Of a stretch of 64,000 bases of DNA, positions 11,401 through 21,381 are shown one piece after another; the stretch's first letter is position 1; the number at the start of each line of letters is the position of its first letter. The notes beneath the pieces were generated by a model. It searched no databases, was not told the DNA's origin, and was given only the letters and a program-made list of their open reading frames with translations. Position numbers and translations under genes: made by a program. The DNA lies in the NCBI GenBank assembly GCA_029962745.1, contig CM057156.1, positions 1,536,187-1,600,186 on the forward strand, given 5' to 3'. The stretch comes from Echinometra lucunter (Eukaryota; Echinodermata; Echinoidea; Camarodonta; Echinometridae).

Positions 11401-12333
11401 ATGTCTAGTGATAACACGCTAGCTTTGGGAAAACATAATCTCCGTCCTAGACTGAAGTCTGACACAATCCCGTCTTCACAACCTCAACTTCAAGCAAGTA
11501 AACAGCAGTGCTTCAGCCCTCAAACTCCTCCTCTTACTCTTTCACGTACGTATCAGGATGATTCATTCAGTCCTGGATACCTTCGCTGCTTGCAAGCAGT
11601 GGTGGAGCGGGCAGTATCATCAGCTATGGAAAAAGAGCGACAGAAGTTTTCTCAAATTCTTGACGTTAAACTGGCTGCAGCTATCCAGGCTGAACGTCAG
11701 AAGATTTCAGATGTCCTTGACGAGAAGTTGTCTGCACTCCATGATCTAGAGGTCAGCATCGACTCGAAGCTTCACCAACTTCCCGCCTTGCAGGAGGCAG
11801 TAGAATCCAACACAACGTCTGTCAACGACATCACTTCCAGGCTCGATCATCATGATTCATATTCTCGTCGCAATAGCATACGTCTTCAAGGAGTAAAAGT
11901 CACACCAAATGAAGACACCGATACAATCGTATGTAACCTCGCCAAAAGTATCGGTGTTGACCTCACCCCAGTTGAAATAGATCGCTCACACCGACTTCCA
12001 TCTCGTCGTAGTGTTGATGCTGGATCTCAATCTTATGCTGATGCAACAGGGAGCAGTTCTTCAAAACCACCCGCGATCATTGTCAAATTTGTTTCCTATA
12101 AATCAAAATTCAAAATGATGCAAAATCGCAAGAAGTTGAAAGGTTCTGGCATTGTCATCATTGAAGACCTCTCCAGAAAACAAGCAGATCTTCTGTACCG
12201 GACTTCAAGACACCCGAATGTGACAGCTTCGTGGTCATATGATGGCCGCATATTCGCGTTGGTCAAGCAGAGTGATGGACATTCTAGTAAAAAACTCATC
12301 AAGGATGTTTCTGACCTGAATTCTGTTCATTAA
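11401..12333 (+). CDS. LINE ORF1: RNA-binding/chaperone protein
   Basis: The product is 310 aa from the ATG at 11401; an upstream in-frame ATG at 11266 would add 45 residues, but MSSDNTLALG is the likelier start. Residues about 60-150 are heptad-rich and alanine/glutamine-rich, consistent with a coiled coil for trimerisation. Then come SYSRRNSIRLQGV (about 153-165) and IDRSHRLP (about 193-200), typical of the RRM-like domain of LINE ORF1 proteins. The C-terminal part holds PAIIVKFVSYKSKFKMM and a region rich in basic residues. In LINEs this protein coats the element RNA and acts as a nucleic-acid chaperone. The function is inferred from these motifs. Confidence 0.8.
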   Translation: MSSDNTLALGKHNLRPRLKSDTIPSSQPQLQASKQQCFSPQTPPLTLSRTYQDDSFSPGYLRCLQAVVERAVSSAMEKERQKFSQILDVKLAAAIQAERQKISDVLDEKLSALHDLEVSIDSKLHQLPALQEAVESNTTSVNDITSRLDHHDSYSRRNSIRLQGVKVTPNEDTDTIVCNLAKSIGVDLTPVEIDRSHRLPSRRSVDAGSQSYADATGSSSSKPPAIIVKFVSYKSKFKMMQNRKKLKGSGIVIIEDLSRKQADLLYRTSRHPNVTASWSYDGRIFALVKQSDGHSSKKLIKDVSDLNSVH

Positions 12334-12540
12334 GAATCAACATTTGCCTTTACATCTTGCCATCAATAAACATCTTATCTGTGATGTACATTACTACCAG
12401 AGCAGGAGACACTTGATATTGTGTATGAGGTATTACCTATCATGTTGTGTTCGAGGAATTTGATGTACTGTTTACAATCTATCAAGTTTACATTTTTTGC
12501 ATCTTTTCCTCCAATTTACGCCAATTGTTCTACCTTTAGG

Positions 12541-13310
12541 TGTGAACAGGAGAAATTTGATAGTAAGATCTTTTTCTTCCCTCTTGCTGCTTTTTTGCAT
12601 TCTCTTTCCTATTAATATTAATATGTACACTGTACAATGTTTTTGGTAAGATCAGGAGACATTTGGTAGTACGATCTCTTTTCTTCTCTCTTGCTGCTTT
12701 TTTGCATTCTCCTGCCTATTAATATTAATATTAATATGTACACTGTACAATGTTTTGGTAAGATCAGGAGACATTTGGTAGTACGATCACTTTTCTTCTC
12801 TCTTGCTGCTTTTTTGCATTCTCCTGCCTATTAATATCAATATTAATATGTACACTGTACAATGTTTTTGGTAAGATCAGGAGACATTTGGTAGTATGAT
12901 CTCTTTTCTTCTCTCTTGCTGCTTTTTTGCATTCTCCTGCCTATTAATATTAATATTAATATGTACACTGTACAATGTTTTTGGTAAGATCAGGAGACAT
13001 TTGGTAGTACGATCTTTTTTCTTCTCTCTTGCTGCTTTCTTGCATTCTCCTGCCTATTAATATTAATATGAACACTGTACAATGTTTTTGGTAAGATCAG
13101 GAGACATTTGATAGTACGTTCTCTTTTCTTCTCTCTTGCTGCTTTCTTGATCAGGATTTTTGGTAAGATCAGGAGACATTTGGTAGTACGATCTTATTTC
13201 TTCTCTCTTGTTGCTTTCTTGCATTCTCCTGCCTATTAATATTAATACGTACAATGTACAATGTTTTTTGGTAAGATCAGGAGACATGTTGATCAGGAGA
13301 TATTTGACTC
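12541..13310 (+). repeat. ~110-bp minisatellite between LINE ORF1 and ORF2
   Basis: About six to seven direct units read GGTAAGATCAGGAGACATTT, GGTAGTACGATCTCTTTTCT, then CTTGCTGC, GCATTCTCCTGCC, a (TTAATA)n stretch of variable length and TGTACACTGTACAATG. Units differ in the number of TTAATA steps. One short unit near 13150 lacks the AT part. The array fills most of the spacer between the two ORFs. Confidence 0.9.
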
Positions 13311-13564
13311 GATCTGATATTTGATGTATAGACCTTTCACTGCCTTTCTTGTATTTTTGTATTTTGCATCTTTGTATTTTTTTTTTCTTTCTTTATTTTT
13401 AGATGCATAACAGTATTATCCATGTTTGCCATTTCCCGGTGGATTCGATTCATCTGGTTTTTTAAAGGAAACGTAATAAACCAAACTCATTTTATCACCT
13501 TGTGTTATATTGAATTTTATGTCCTAATCTTTGTGTGTTTCATGTTGTTATATTCATTTGTGTA

Positions 13565-16561
13565 ATGCCTGACCAACACTCGTATGAAAATGTCTTGAAA
13601 GATGTAGACTTATCGAAAATCAATGATCTTTTATCTCCAGTTGAAAGTGAAGATGAAGTTAGAGCTCCCAATCAAAGATACTTGCTCCCGAGTGAATTTA
13701 ATGACTTTGTTTCCAAGGAGCAAGTTAGACATGATATTGGTAGTAAATTTTCATGCCTACATATTAACTGTAGAAGTATAAAAAGGAATTTCAATAATCT
13801 ATATTCATTTTTGCATGGTATTGATTTGAATTTTTGTGCCATTGGACTAACTGAAACTTGGTTAAGAGATACTGACTTACCCCAAAACATTGATGGTTAT
13901 ACTTTTATGGGCATTTCTCGTCCTGAACGTAGAGGGGGTGGAGTTGGTGCCTTCATTCGAGATGATATTATATTTTCTCATCGAGATGATCTAGATATTT
14001 TCACAGAGTTCATTGAATGTATATTTTTAGAAATTGAGCTGAAACCTAAGAATGTTATATTTGGTGTTATATACAGACCGCCCAACTCACATTTTGAATC
14101 TTTCATAGAATCACTGAATTTAATATTACTCTCTACGAGTAAGGAAAACAAACTCCTATATTTTGCTGGTGATTTCAACATAAATTTGCTCAATGCAGAA
14201 ACCTGTTCACAAGCCACTGAATTCTTGGATGTATTCTTGACTAAATCAATGTTTCCATCTGTTCACCTTCCAACACGTATCACTGATCGCTCAGCCACTC
14301 TTATTGACAATGTGTTCACAAATGATACCTGTTGTTTATTATCTGGAGTTATTTTAGTAGACATTTCTGATCACTTTCCAATTTATTGTCTGAGTAATAA
14401 CACTTCTGATTCAAATGATAGTGTGTATACTAGACGTATTATAAAACCTTGTCACATTCACAATTTTGCTCATGATTTAGCTGAGACTGTATGGCATGTT
14501 GATACAGATGATGCTGATTTAAATTATGATAATTTTCTATTCCAATTTCAGAAGCTATATGATGTACATTTTCCTAGAATACAGAGCTATTTTAAAAAAA
14601 GGCAAGATAAACCGTGGTTTAATGAGCACTTGCGTAAACAGTGCAATAAGAAATATCTCCTGTATAAAAAGTACATAAAAAATCCTACAGTTTATAGAGA
14701 GCGAACTTATAAATGTTTTCGAAATAAAGTTAACAATGAGATTAAACGTACTAAAGATGATTATTTCAAACAATTATTTTCTAAAGTCAAGTCGAACTTG
14801 ATGAAAACTTGGTCAATTATTAACACAGCACTTGGTAAGAAAAAGAAACAAACAAAAATAGAAAGTATTAATATTGGTGACAGAGTAATTTATGATAACC
14901 AAGAAATATCTCAAGTATTCAATGAACATTTTAGAAATATTGGTATGTCTTTGAAGAATAAATTTCAAAATGACAATTCAAATAGGAGTTATATGCAATA
15001 TCTAAAATCAAATTCTGAAACAATATTTTTAAATCCAATAACACCTGGTGAAATTATTGACATAGTTAAATCTCTTGATAAAGGTTCATGCCCTGGTTAT
15101 GATGAAATTGACATCAAAGTAGTCAAGCATATTATTCACATTATATGTTATCCATTGACTAAAATTTTTAATTGTGTTTTTGAAACTGGTAAATTTCCAT
15201 CTAAGTTAAAAATTGCGCGAGTTGTTCCGATTTTTAAAAGTGGCTCTCAAAGTGAATTAAATAATTACAGACCAATATCAGTTTTGCCATTATTTTCCAA
15301 AATACTTGAAAAATGCATATATAATCGCTTATCAACTTTCTTAAATCAACATAACATAATTTCTGATTGCCAGTATGGTTTTCGACCTGGACACTCCACA
15401 TCCCATGCAGCTATTGATTTAGTTTCTAAAGTTCGAGATGCCTTCAACTCAAATGAATTTTTGATTGGTTTATTTATAGACTTGAGCAAGGCTTTTGATA
15501 CCTTAGATCATTTTATATTATTAGACAAACTACAAAACTATGGCATTAGAGGTGTTCCCTTGCAGTTGTTATGTAGCTATTTATCAAACCGCAGTCAATA
15601 CGTATTAGTTAATCATACTAGATCAGATCTTGGCAGCCTGGAATGTGGAGTGCCTCAGGGTTCTATCCTTGGCCCATTATTATTTTTGATTTATATAAAT
15701 GACATGTGCAATGCCTCATCTAAATTACAATTGATATTATTTGCAGATGATACTAGCATGTTTATGTCAAATAACAATCTCAATTCTTTAATCGCTGGGT
15801 TCAACACTGAAATACAGAAAATGAATGAATGGTTAATCACTAATAAGTTGGTCTTGAATATTAAAAAGACTCATTGCATGCTTTTTACAAATAAAACTAT
15901 TGAAACAAGTAACTTATTGATATCTATTGACAAGGATAGGATAGATTTTGTTAATTCAGTAAAATTTCTTGGAATCGAAATTGACTCGAAATTGTTGTGG
16001 CATAAACACATAGATATGATATGTAACAGAATTTCAAAATGTATTGGTATATTGTATAAGTTGAATCATTTTCCTCAAAATATACTGCGGATGATTTATA
16101 ATGCTATTATAACACCCCATCTTCACTATTGTAATATTGTCTGGGCAAATTCAACTAATTACTCTATGCTACGACTATTTCGACTGCAAAAAAGAGCTGT
16201 AAGAATCATCTATCATGCCCATTATCTTGCCAATACCTCCACTATTTTTGCTGAATTGCGTCTGTTAAAAGTATTCGATTTGAACAAATTTAATATCGTA
16301 ATATTCATGTACCTATGTCACAATGATCGTGTTCCAATGGCGATTGCTAAGCAATTCCAACTCAATAACCAATTCCATTCTTATAGTACTCGAAGCTCTT
16401 CTGATTACCACTTACCTTTAAACAGAACTAATGTTGGTCTAACAAGTGTATTTTATAGGGGATCTAAGATCTGGAATGAATTACACCCAGCTATAAAGAC
16501 AAGTCCATCTTTAAATTCACTTAAGCGTAACTATAAGTCATATTTACTGAAGCAATATTAG
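13565..16561 (+). CDS. LINE ORF2: AP-like endonuclease and reverse transcriptase
   Basis: The product is 998 aa from the ATG at 13565 (MPDQHSYENV); an ATG 30 bp upstream is also in frame. The endonuclease covers roughly residues 60-285, with HINCRSI, the catalytic E in LTETWL, GVIYRPPN, AGDFNINLL, SATLIDNVF and SDHFPIYC. The reverse transcriptase covers roughly 490-760, with PIFKSG, NNYRPISVLP, QYGFRPGHST, IDLSKAFDTLDH, GVPQGSILGP and the catalytic FADDTS at about 724. The C-terminal region has LQKRAVRIIYHAHY, STRSSSDYHLP and SKIWNELHPAI, as in CR1/L2/jockey-type elements. It nicks DNA and primes reverse transcription there. No inactivating change is seen. Confidence 0.9.
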   Translation: MPDQHSYENVLKDVDLSKINDLLSPVESEDEVRAPNQRYLLPSEFNDFVSKEQVRHDIGSKFSCLHINCRSIKRNFNNLYSFLHGIDLNFCAIGLTETWLRDTDLPQNIDGYTFMGISRPERRGGGVGAFIRDDIIFSHRDDLDIFTEFIECIFLEIELKPKNVIFGVIYRPPNSHFESFIESLNLILLSTSKENKLLYFAGDFNINLLNAETCSQATEFLDVFLTKSMFPSVHLPTRITDRSATLIDNVFTNDTCCLLSGVILVDISDHFPIYCLSNNTSDSNDSVYTRRIIKPCHIHNFAHDLAETVWHVDTDDADLNYDNFLFQFQKLYDVHFPRIQSYFKKRQDKPWFNEHLRKQCNKKYLLYKKYIKNPTVYRERTYKCFRNKVNNEIKRTKDDYFKQLFSKVKSNLMKTWSIINTALGKKKKQTKIESINIGDRVIYDNQEISQVFNEHFRNIGMSLKNKFQNDNSNRSYMQYLKSNSETIFLNPITPGEIIDIVKSLDKGSCPGYDEIDIKVVKHIIHIICYPLTKIFNCVFETGKFPSKLKIARVVPIFKSGSQSELNNYRPISVLPLFSKILEKCIYNRLSTFLNQHNIISDCQYGFRPGHSTSHAAIDLVSKVRDAFNSNEFLIGLFIDLSKAFDTLDHFILLDKLQNYGIRGVPLQLLCSYLSNRSQYVLVNHTRSDLGSLECGVPQGSILGPLLFLIYINDMCNASSKLQLILFADDTSMFMSNNNLNSLIAGFNTEIQKMNEWLITNKLVLNIKKTHCMLFTNKTIETSNLLISIDKDRIDFVNSVKFLGIEIDSKLLWHKHIDMICNRISKCIGILYKLNHFPQNILRMIYNAIITPHLHYCNIVWANSTNYSMLRLFRLQKRAVRIIYHAHYLANTSTIFAELRLLKVFDLNKFNIVIFMYLCHNDRVPMAIAKQFQLNNQFHSYSTRSSSDYHLPLNRTNVGLTSVFYRGSKIWNELHPAIKTSPSLNSLKRNYKSYLLKQY

Positions 16562-16846
16562 GCTCTTTGTCTGGCATTATACCTTGTCTGTGTTGGGCTT
16601 GTCCTGGTTGTTTAACTTTTTATTGTATTTGTTGTTGTTTTTTAATAACTTATTTTATGATATCCAGTTATTTTGCCCATCTACATCTAATTCTTTTATA
16701 TGCTATTGTATTTTTTTTTATATCAAGGTGGCAGCTGTTCATAAAGCTCTTGCTTTTCTTGCTGTCTCCTCTATCTTATGTTTTTATACTATGTATATAT
16801 GTATTTTTAAACTATTGATGGAAATAAATGAAATGAAACTTTCCAT

Positions 16847-17036
16847 ATGTTTTGTACACAAAATTTTAGATCTTCTCCATTATCTCTCAAGGTGCAGCTT
16901 GTCTATTTCTTAGCTCAAGACATTGTATCATGTATCATGGGAAAATGTATTTGACACAACATATGTTGAGTTCACAAAGAGACAAGCTGCATGTTGAGAG
17001 ATTATGGAGAAAGTCTGAAATTTGTGTACAAAACAT
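16847..17036. repeat. inner inverted repeat of the split MITE
   Basis: TTTTGTACACAAAATTTTAG to AGCTTGTCT (16847-16901) is repeated in inverted form at 16980-17036 with a spacer of about 78 bp. It is the centre of the palindromic MITE that the LINE entered. Confidence 0.7.
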
Positions 17037-17241
17037 AGAGTGTTGTCCACAAAAACCTACCATTTTGAAATGATATTGCCAATTTGAGGATTGCTATAGA
17101 AAGTATTAAAAAGCAAGACTTTTCAAACTTTCACAACTTTCTTATTTCTAAACTGAATTATTTAAATTTGTTTGACTTGCTTCTCCTTATCCTCTCTTTT
17201 CATTAAAATTGACTTGTCCCCAGGGTTTCCTTTTCTTTCAA

Positions 17242-17485
17242 GGGAAAGACACTCGAGCCTATACTTGTAAATCCTAAATGCTATGGGAAAGGGAAGAGGA
17301 GGAGGAGGAGGAGGAGGAGGAACTCTGCATTAGTCCACAGAATACATTGGGCATAGTACTCTTTGTTATCAGTATGTTCATGAACATATGCCCAAGACCA
17401 CTCTCCAACATGTTAATAGTTCATCAAGTCCTTTGAACCTACAATATAATCATCAAATCAAAATCACAATAAATACAAAAGTCAC
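17242..17485. other. CERT intron 4, proximal part
   Basis: Minus-strand intron sequence next to the exon 4 donor. A (GGA)n run lies at about 17297-17322. Nothing else is recognised. Confidence 0.5.
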
Positions 17486-17590
17486 CTTTCTCCTTAGGGC
17501 TGGTTGGTCCATTCTCGTGTCCGGGATGATGGTGGTTTGCTCGAGGGGTCACAGGGTCATTCTCATCATCATCACCAGAATAATCGCCAT
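17486..17590 (-). CDS. CERT1: CERT exon 4: acidic linker
   Basis: A 105-bp exon on the minus strand. The acceptor is TTTAG before ATGGCGATTA and the donor is AAAG/GTGACT. It enters with one base carried over from exon 3 (completing a Tyr codon), which fits the end of exon 3 exactly, and leaves one base for the next exon. It encodes GDYSGDDDENDPVTPRANHH and HPGHENGPTSPKEK. This corresponds to the acidic, disordered stretch after the middle coiled-coil region in human CERT (the part with EDDFPTTRSDGD). The sequence is poorly conserved, so the call rests on splice phase, position and acidity. The next exon was not found and should lie left of the window. Confidence 0.7.
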
Positions 17591-17735
17591 CTAAATCATG
17601 TAAACATGCAAACAGATGAAACTTACATTCTAAACATGTGTATATAAAACAAGCTTCTGTCTGCCATATTCTATTTCACATGAAACCAATTAATTTTCAA
17701 AACAAATAAAAATTGCCATTCATTATTATTATCAT

Positions 17736-18161
17736 CATTTGTTTGGCATCACCTGTGCCTGGGAGGTGAAAAGTGAAATGAATCACTGTAACCCTCAGGT
17801 CTCTCCACCTGATATAACTGATGGGGGGGGGGGGGGGGTGCAGGCTACTTATACCAGGGTTTCCCCCTACTAAACGTGCAAAGGTGGTGACTCTCTTCTA
17901 CACAGGGCCTCCATTTAACGTCCTATCCGAGGGATGGAGTGTTTTCCACTGCAACATACATGTAGACTGTTGACTACTAAATTCTCATACTCCCTACATG
18001 TTAAGCGCAGGGACCACTTGGCTCCTGTAGGCAATGGGTTAAAGGCATTGGTTAACTTTGTGAGCAGCTGATTTAAAAAATTTTCAAACTAAGATGAAAC
18101 ATGTGTATGTCCCCCCCCCCCCCCCCCCCCCCGGGCACAGGTGATGTCAAACAAATAATGT
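17736..18161. mobile_element. ~425-bp MITE with ATTTGTTTG..ATCACCTGTGCC ends
   Basis: CATTTGTTTGGCATCACCTG at the left matches, inverted, GGCACAGGTGATGTCAAACA at the right. The inside carries a G run (17822-17839) and a C run (18113-18132). It lies in CERT intron 3. Confidence 0.65.
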
Positions 18162-19307
18162 GTCTCAAGAGACAGTAACTAAGAGGACCGTTTTGCACGA
18201 ATTAAAAAATACTGTTATCTGCCCCGCGTGATACACCGATACACACACATACGCACTCCTTACGTCTAGTCTGTGCAACCGACCTTCGTATATTTTTCAA
18301 ACATTGGTTCACATTTCTAATATTTAAAAATACTTCCTATGGATATTATACTTTGAAACTTTCAGACTGGTATTTTTACACTATAATCCTTATGTTTATC
18401 CCATTTTCAAGTAACAAAATGAGATTTTAAAAAATCCTAACAATGTTAACCAATGTCTTTAATGTACCAGTGGTTCAGATGTACATGTAGGCATTTCTAC
18501 ATTTAATCCCCTCAAATACATTATTTTCTTCCAGATTTTAATGCACATCTCTATGAGGATCTGTTACATAAAATGAAAAATCACTGCTACATCAAGTAAG
18601 ACCAACATTAGCTTTACTCTACAAGGAAACCAGGAAGTTTGCACTGACAGTATCAGCTTGCAAGAATCATATTCATGAATGATATTCAATATTAACAGTA
18701 GTCCCCGAATACAACTTCCATCATGAAATATATGTACAATGTACGGTATATATCTGCACATGCATGTATGTAGTTTACTCTGCTGACTAACATTGTACTC
18801 AGTGAACGAAGAGAACTTCAAAGATAAATTCCAAATTCAAATTGTGAAAACATATGGTTTTTCTCAGCTATTATTTATTGAAGCACGGTCAAAATTCCAG
18901 ATCAATACATAAGAGAAAGAAGAGAACTTTTATCATTTTTAGAGGGCCAGGGGAACTACATTTACATGTATATAACAATGTGTTTGGCAGTTTTTTTTTA
19001 GTTTGTTTGTTTGGTTGTTTTTTTTTTTTTTTAGGTTTATTTAAATGTAGCTCTGTAACAGCATTTCCGATATCTTCATTTTAATTGGTTTTGTGCCATA
19101 TCAAAAGCAAAAGCAAAACATTTACGCTGACGTTTAAAAAAAACATAATTCAAATAAGAGCACATATATTTTAGAACTTTTTCTTAGAAACAACACAGAA
19201 AGTGAATCTAGGGTAATCAGAAGTTACATCAGCTCAAAAAATAAACAAAAGTTAAGAAGTGTATTTCCATTTCCTCCTAGTACCTGATCGACAGCGTTTC
19301 CAGGAAT
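18162..19307. other. CERT intron 3, unannotated part
   Basis: No exon-like sequence is seen. A T/G-rich stretch lies at about 18989-19032. Confidence 0.4.
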
Positions 19308-19830
19308 TAAAGGGTAAGCCACCCTAGAAATTTCACTGTTTCAATAAAAGGAGATAAATTTGAACACGATTCCCATGATTTTAGGGACTCTATTCATTTT
19401 CTTTTTATTAAGCACGAACCAGTAATATATAGAGTTTTCATTTCCTAGAAATTGGAAGAAATTTTACCGGAGTAGACCTGACAAATCTCTGTCTAGCGCC
19501 TGGTGCACAGGACACAAGTTTGTCGACGCACCATCATTTAACTCAACAACAACAACAACAGCATTTTAAAAAAGAAATGAGCAAAATTGGTCAAAGAATA
19601 AGAAAATTACACTCATTTACATTTTCTAGTAAACTACTCTCGGCTCTGCAAATTGGCAACATTGATGACATCAGATGCGAGCAGGTCTCCATTCACTTTG
19701 TACAAGAAATTTCACATTTTCTCAATTTTCTTGGAAGTTACCGATTTTCTAACCCCCATAGTCAATGTATGTTCAGAAGAATTACTTTTTACATATTAAA
19801 CATACTTTGACTAGGGTTTAGTCAAAGTAA
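19308..19830. mobile_element. half copy of the TTAAAGGG palindromic MITE
   Basis: It starts TTAAAGGGTAAGCCACCC and follows the left arm of the complete copy at 25171-25716, including CTCTCGGCTCTGCAAATTGG and AACATTGATGACATCAGATG, through to the central TTTGACTAGGG. The right arm is missing. Confidence 0.75.
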
Positions 19831-20269
19831 TTCTCATTATCGTTGTTATCGGTCTGTTGTGACCGAGATCTTATAAAACAGCAAAAGAACAGGAATTGGT
19901 CTAGCTGTAACGTCAACAGTCAAGTTCTTTTCGAACCGAGTCAAGACTTTTGGATGGTGACATCAAAGGTCGGTCCCAGACTCATACATCTGTAAAAACC
20001 CAATTACACAGAAGGACACAGGTGGTATCTTTTAGACTGAAGAGATGATCATGGAGAGTCACTCTAATATGTGTTAAATGTAATCAGAAAAAGTGTGAAC
20101 CGGGGGTGTTTTTGTCTCACATTGTACTGATTGATGTACAACGCAGTTAATAACCTATGGGGGTCACCCCCCCCCCCCCCCTACTCCAACCCATGAAAAT
20201 GTGTCAAAGTGAGTGAGGGATTAGAAGCTGAATCTTGTCATCTCTATATACATGTACTTGCCAGAACAA
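19831..20269. other. CERT intron 3, unannotated part
   Basis: Non-coding. A C run lies at 20167-20182. A short AAGGTCGGTCCCAGACTC word resembles one near 44800. Confidence 0.4.
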
Positions 20270-20494
20270 GAAACTGATTCACCAAATATACACCAAATGT
20301 ATATAATGTATGAAGAAACTGATTCACCAAATATACACCAAATGTATATAATGTATGAAGAAACTGATTCACCAAATATACACCAAATGTATATAATGTA
20401 TGAAGAAACTGATTCACCAAATATACACCAAATGTATATAATGTATGAAGAAACTGATTCACCAAATATACACCAAATGTTTATAATGTATGAA
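20270..20494. repeat. 45-bp minisatellite, 5 near-identical copies
   Basis: Copies start at 20270, 20315, 20360, 20405 and 20450 with unit GAAACTGATTCACCAAATAT, ACACCAAATGTATATAATGT, ATGAA. The only clear difference is one T in the last copy. The period is 15 codons, so frames stay open on both strands (plus strand: MYEETDSPNIHQMYI repeated). It is in CERT intron 3 and is not evidence of a gene. Confidence 0.95.
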
Positions 20495-20737
20495 GTACTT
20501 TCAATGAACAAAGATTATGAAAGGATACCAGTACATAAAAAACAACAACAAAGAAAAAACAGGAATATACAATGTAGTGATATATTTCTTACATGAACAC
20601 TGTGTAATTGAAATTAAATGCAAATGTAGCAAAACCCGACTTGTGTTTCTATAGAAGTCATCACTATGACTAGATGGTGATATTAAACACATTCACCTTT
20701 CCACTCTACAAAGTACAATACAGGTGATGCCGAATTT

Positions 20738-20962
20738 AATAATAATAATAATGATAATAATGATAATAATAATAATACTAATAATAATGATAATAATAAT
20801 AATGATAATGATAATAATAATAATGATGATGATAATAATAATAATGATGATGATAATAATAATGATGATGATAATAATGATAATAATGATGATGTAATAA
20901 TGATGATGATGATAACGATAATGATGATGATGATAATGATGATGATGATGATGATGATGATG

Positions 20963-21005
<43 letters not shown>

Positions 21006-21085
21006 TGATGATGATGATGATAATAATAATAATGATGATGATAATAACAATAATAATAATAATAATAATAATGATAACAAGAATA
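20738..21085. repeat. (AAT/GAT)n trinucleotide array
   Basis: About 350 bp of AAT and GAT units, followed at about 21100-21140 by a short inverted ATC/TCA part. It lies about 160 bp on the downstream (minus-strand) side of CERT exon 3. Confidence 0.95.
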
Positions 21086-21245
21086 TTATTTCATTAAAAA
21101 ACCATCATCATCATCATCACAATCATCATCATCATCAATAATAATAACTGATAATAAAAAATAGATAACAATAGACATACATGTAAGTAACTGCATATAT
21201 TACCATCTCATATCTGTAAATAGTCAGAAGAAGATGTATACTCAC

Positions 21246-21381
21246 AGGCCTCCTCCAGCCACTTTCTTGGGACAGCTTCAGCACAGGTGTCAAAGAAGCT
21301 CTGCATGGTATCAATCTGACGACACAAGATGTCTCGGAATGTCTCCATCTCAGCTAACTTCTCTGTTAAACCTCTCCCCTT
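21246..21381 (-). CDS. CERT1: CERT exon 3: start of the middle coiled-coil region
   Basis: A 136-bp exon on the minus strand. The acceptor is CTTTTTAG/AAGGGG and the donor is GGCCT/GTGAGT. It starts in phase 0 and ends with one extra base, matching exon 4. The product reads [20 protein letters not shown], then [20 protein letters not shown] and WLEEA. It aligns without gaps with the human CERT segment [20 protein letters not shown] and what follows, the start of the middle regulatory/coiled-coil region. That agreement shows this AG is the true acceptor. The exon's first 21 bases and the intron before them are the source of the 52-bp minisatellite next to it. Confidence 0.92.

Larger units (their letters stand above)
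11011..16838 (+). mobile_element. full-length-looking LINE (CR1/jockey-type), both ORFs intact
   Basis: It has a short leader, ORF1 (11401-12333), a spacer of about 1.2 kb with a tandem repeat, ORF2 with endonuclease and reverse transcriptase (13565-16561), a T-rich 3' UTR and an AAATAAATGAAATGAAA tail. The borders are set by the host MITE, which it splits. Both ORFs lack stops or frameshifts over their length, so the insertion is young and could still be mobile. It lies within the CERT transcription unit in antisense orientation. The clade is judged from motif style only. Confidence 0.85.
10822..17241. mobile_element. palindromic MITE interrupted by a LINE
   Basis: The left end TTAAAGGAAAAGGAAACCCT is repeated in inverted form at the right end (AGGGTTTCCTTTTCTTTCAA). 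The left arm runs to GTGGACAACA at about 11010. The matching place in the right arm, read on the minus strand, goes straight on to ATGTTTTGTACACAAA, and that sequence reappears only after the LINE (about 16848). So an originally continuous palindrome was split. Without the LINE the element would be about 590 bp. Confidence 0.7.

Noticed and set aside
20270..20494. CRISPR-like array
   Set aside because: Units are contiguous with no unique spacers, and the genome is animal.
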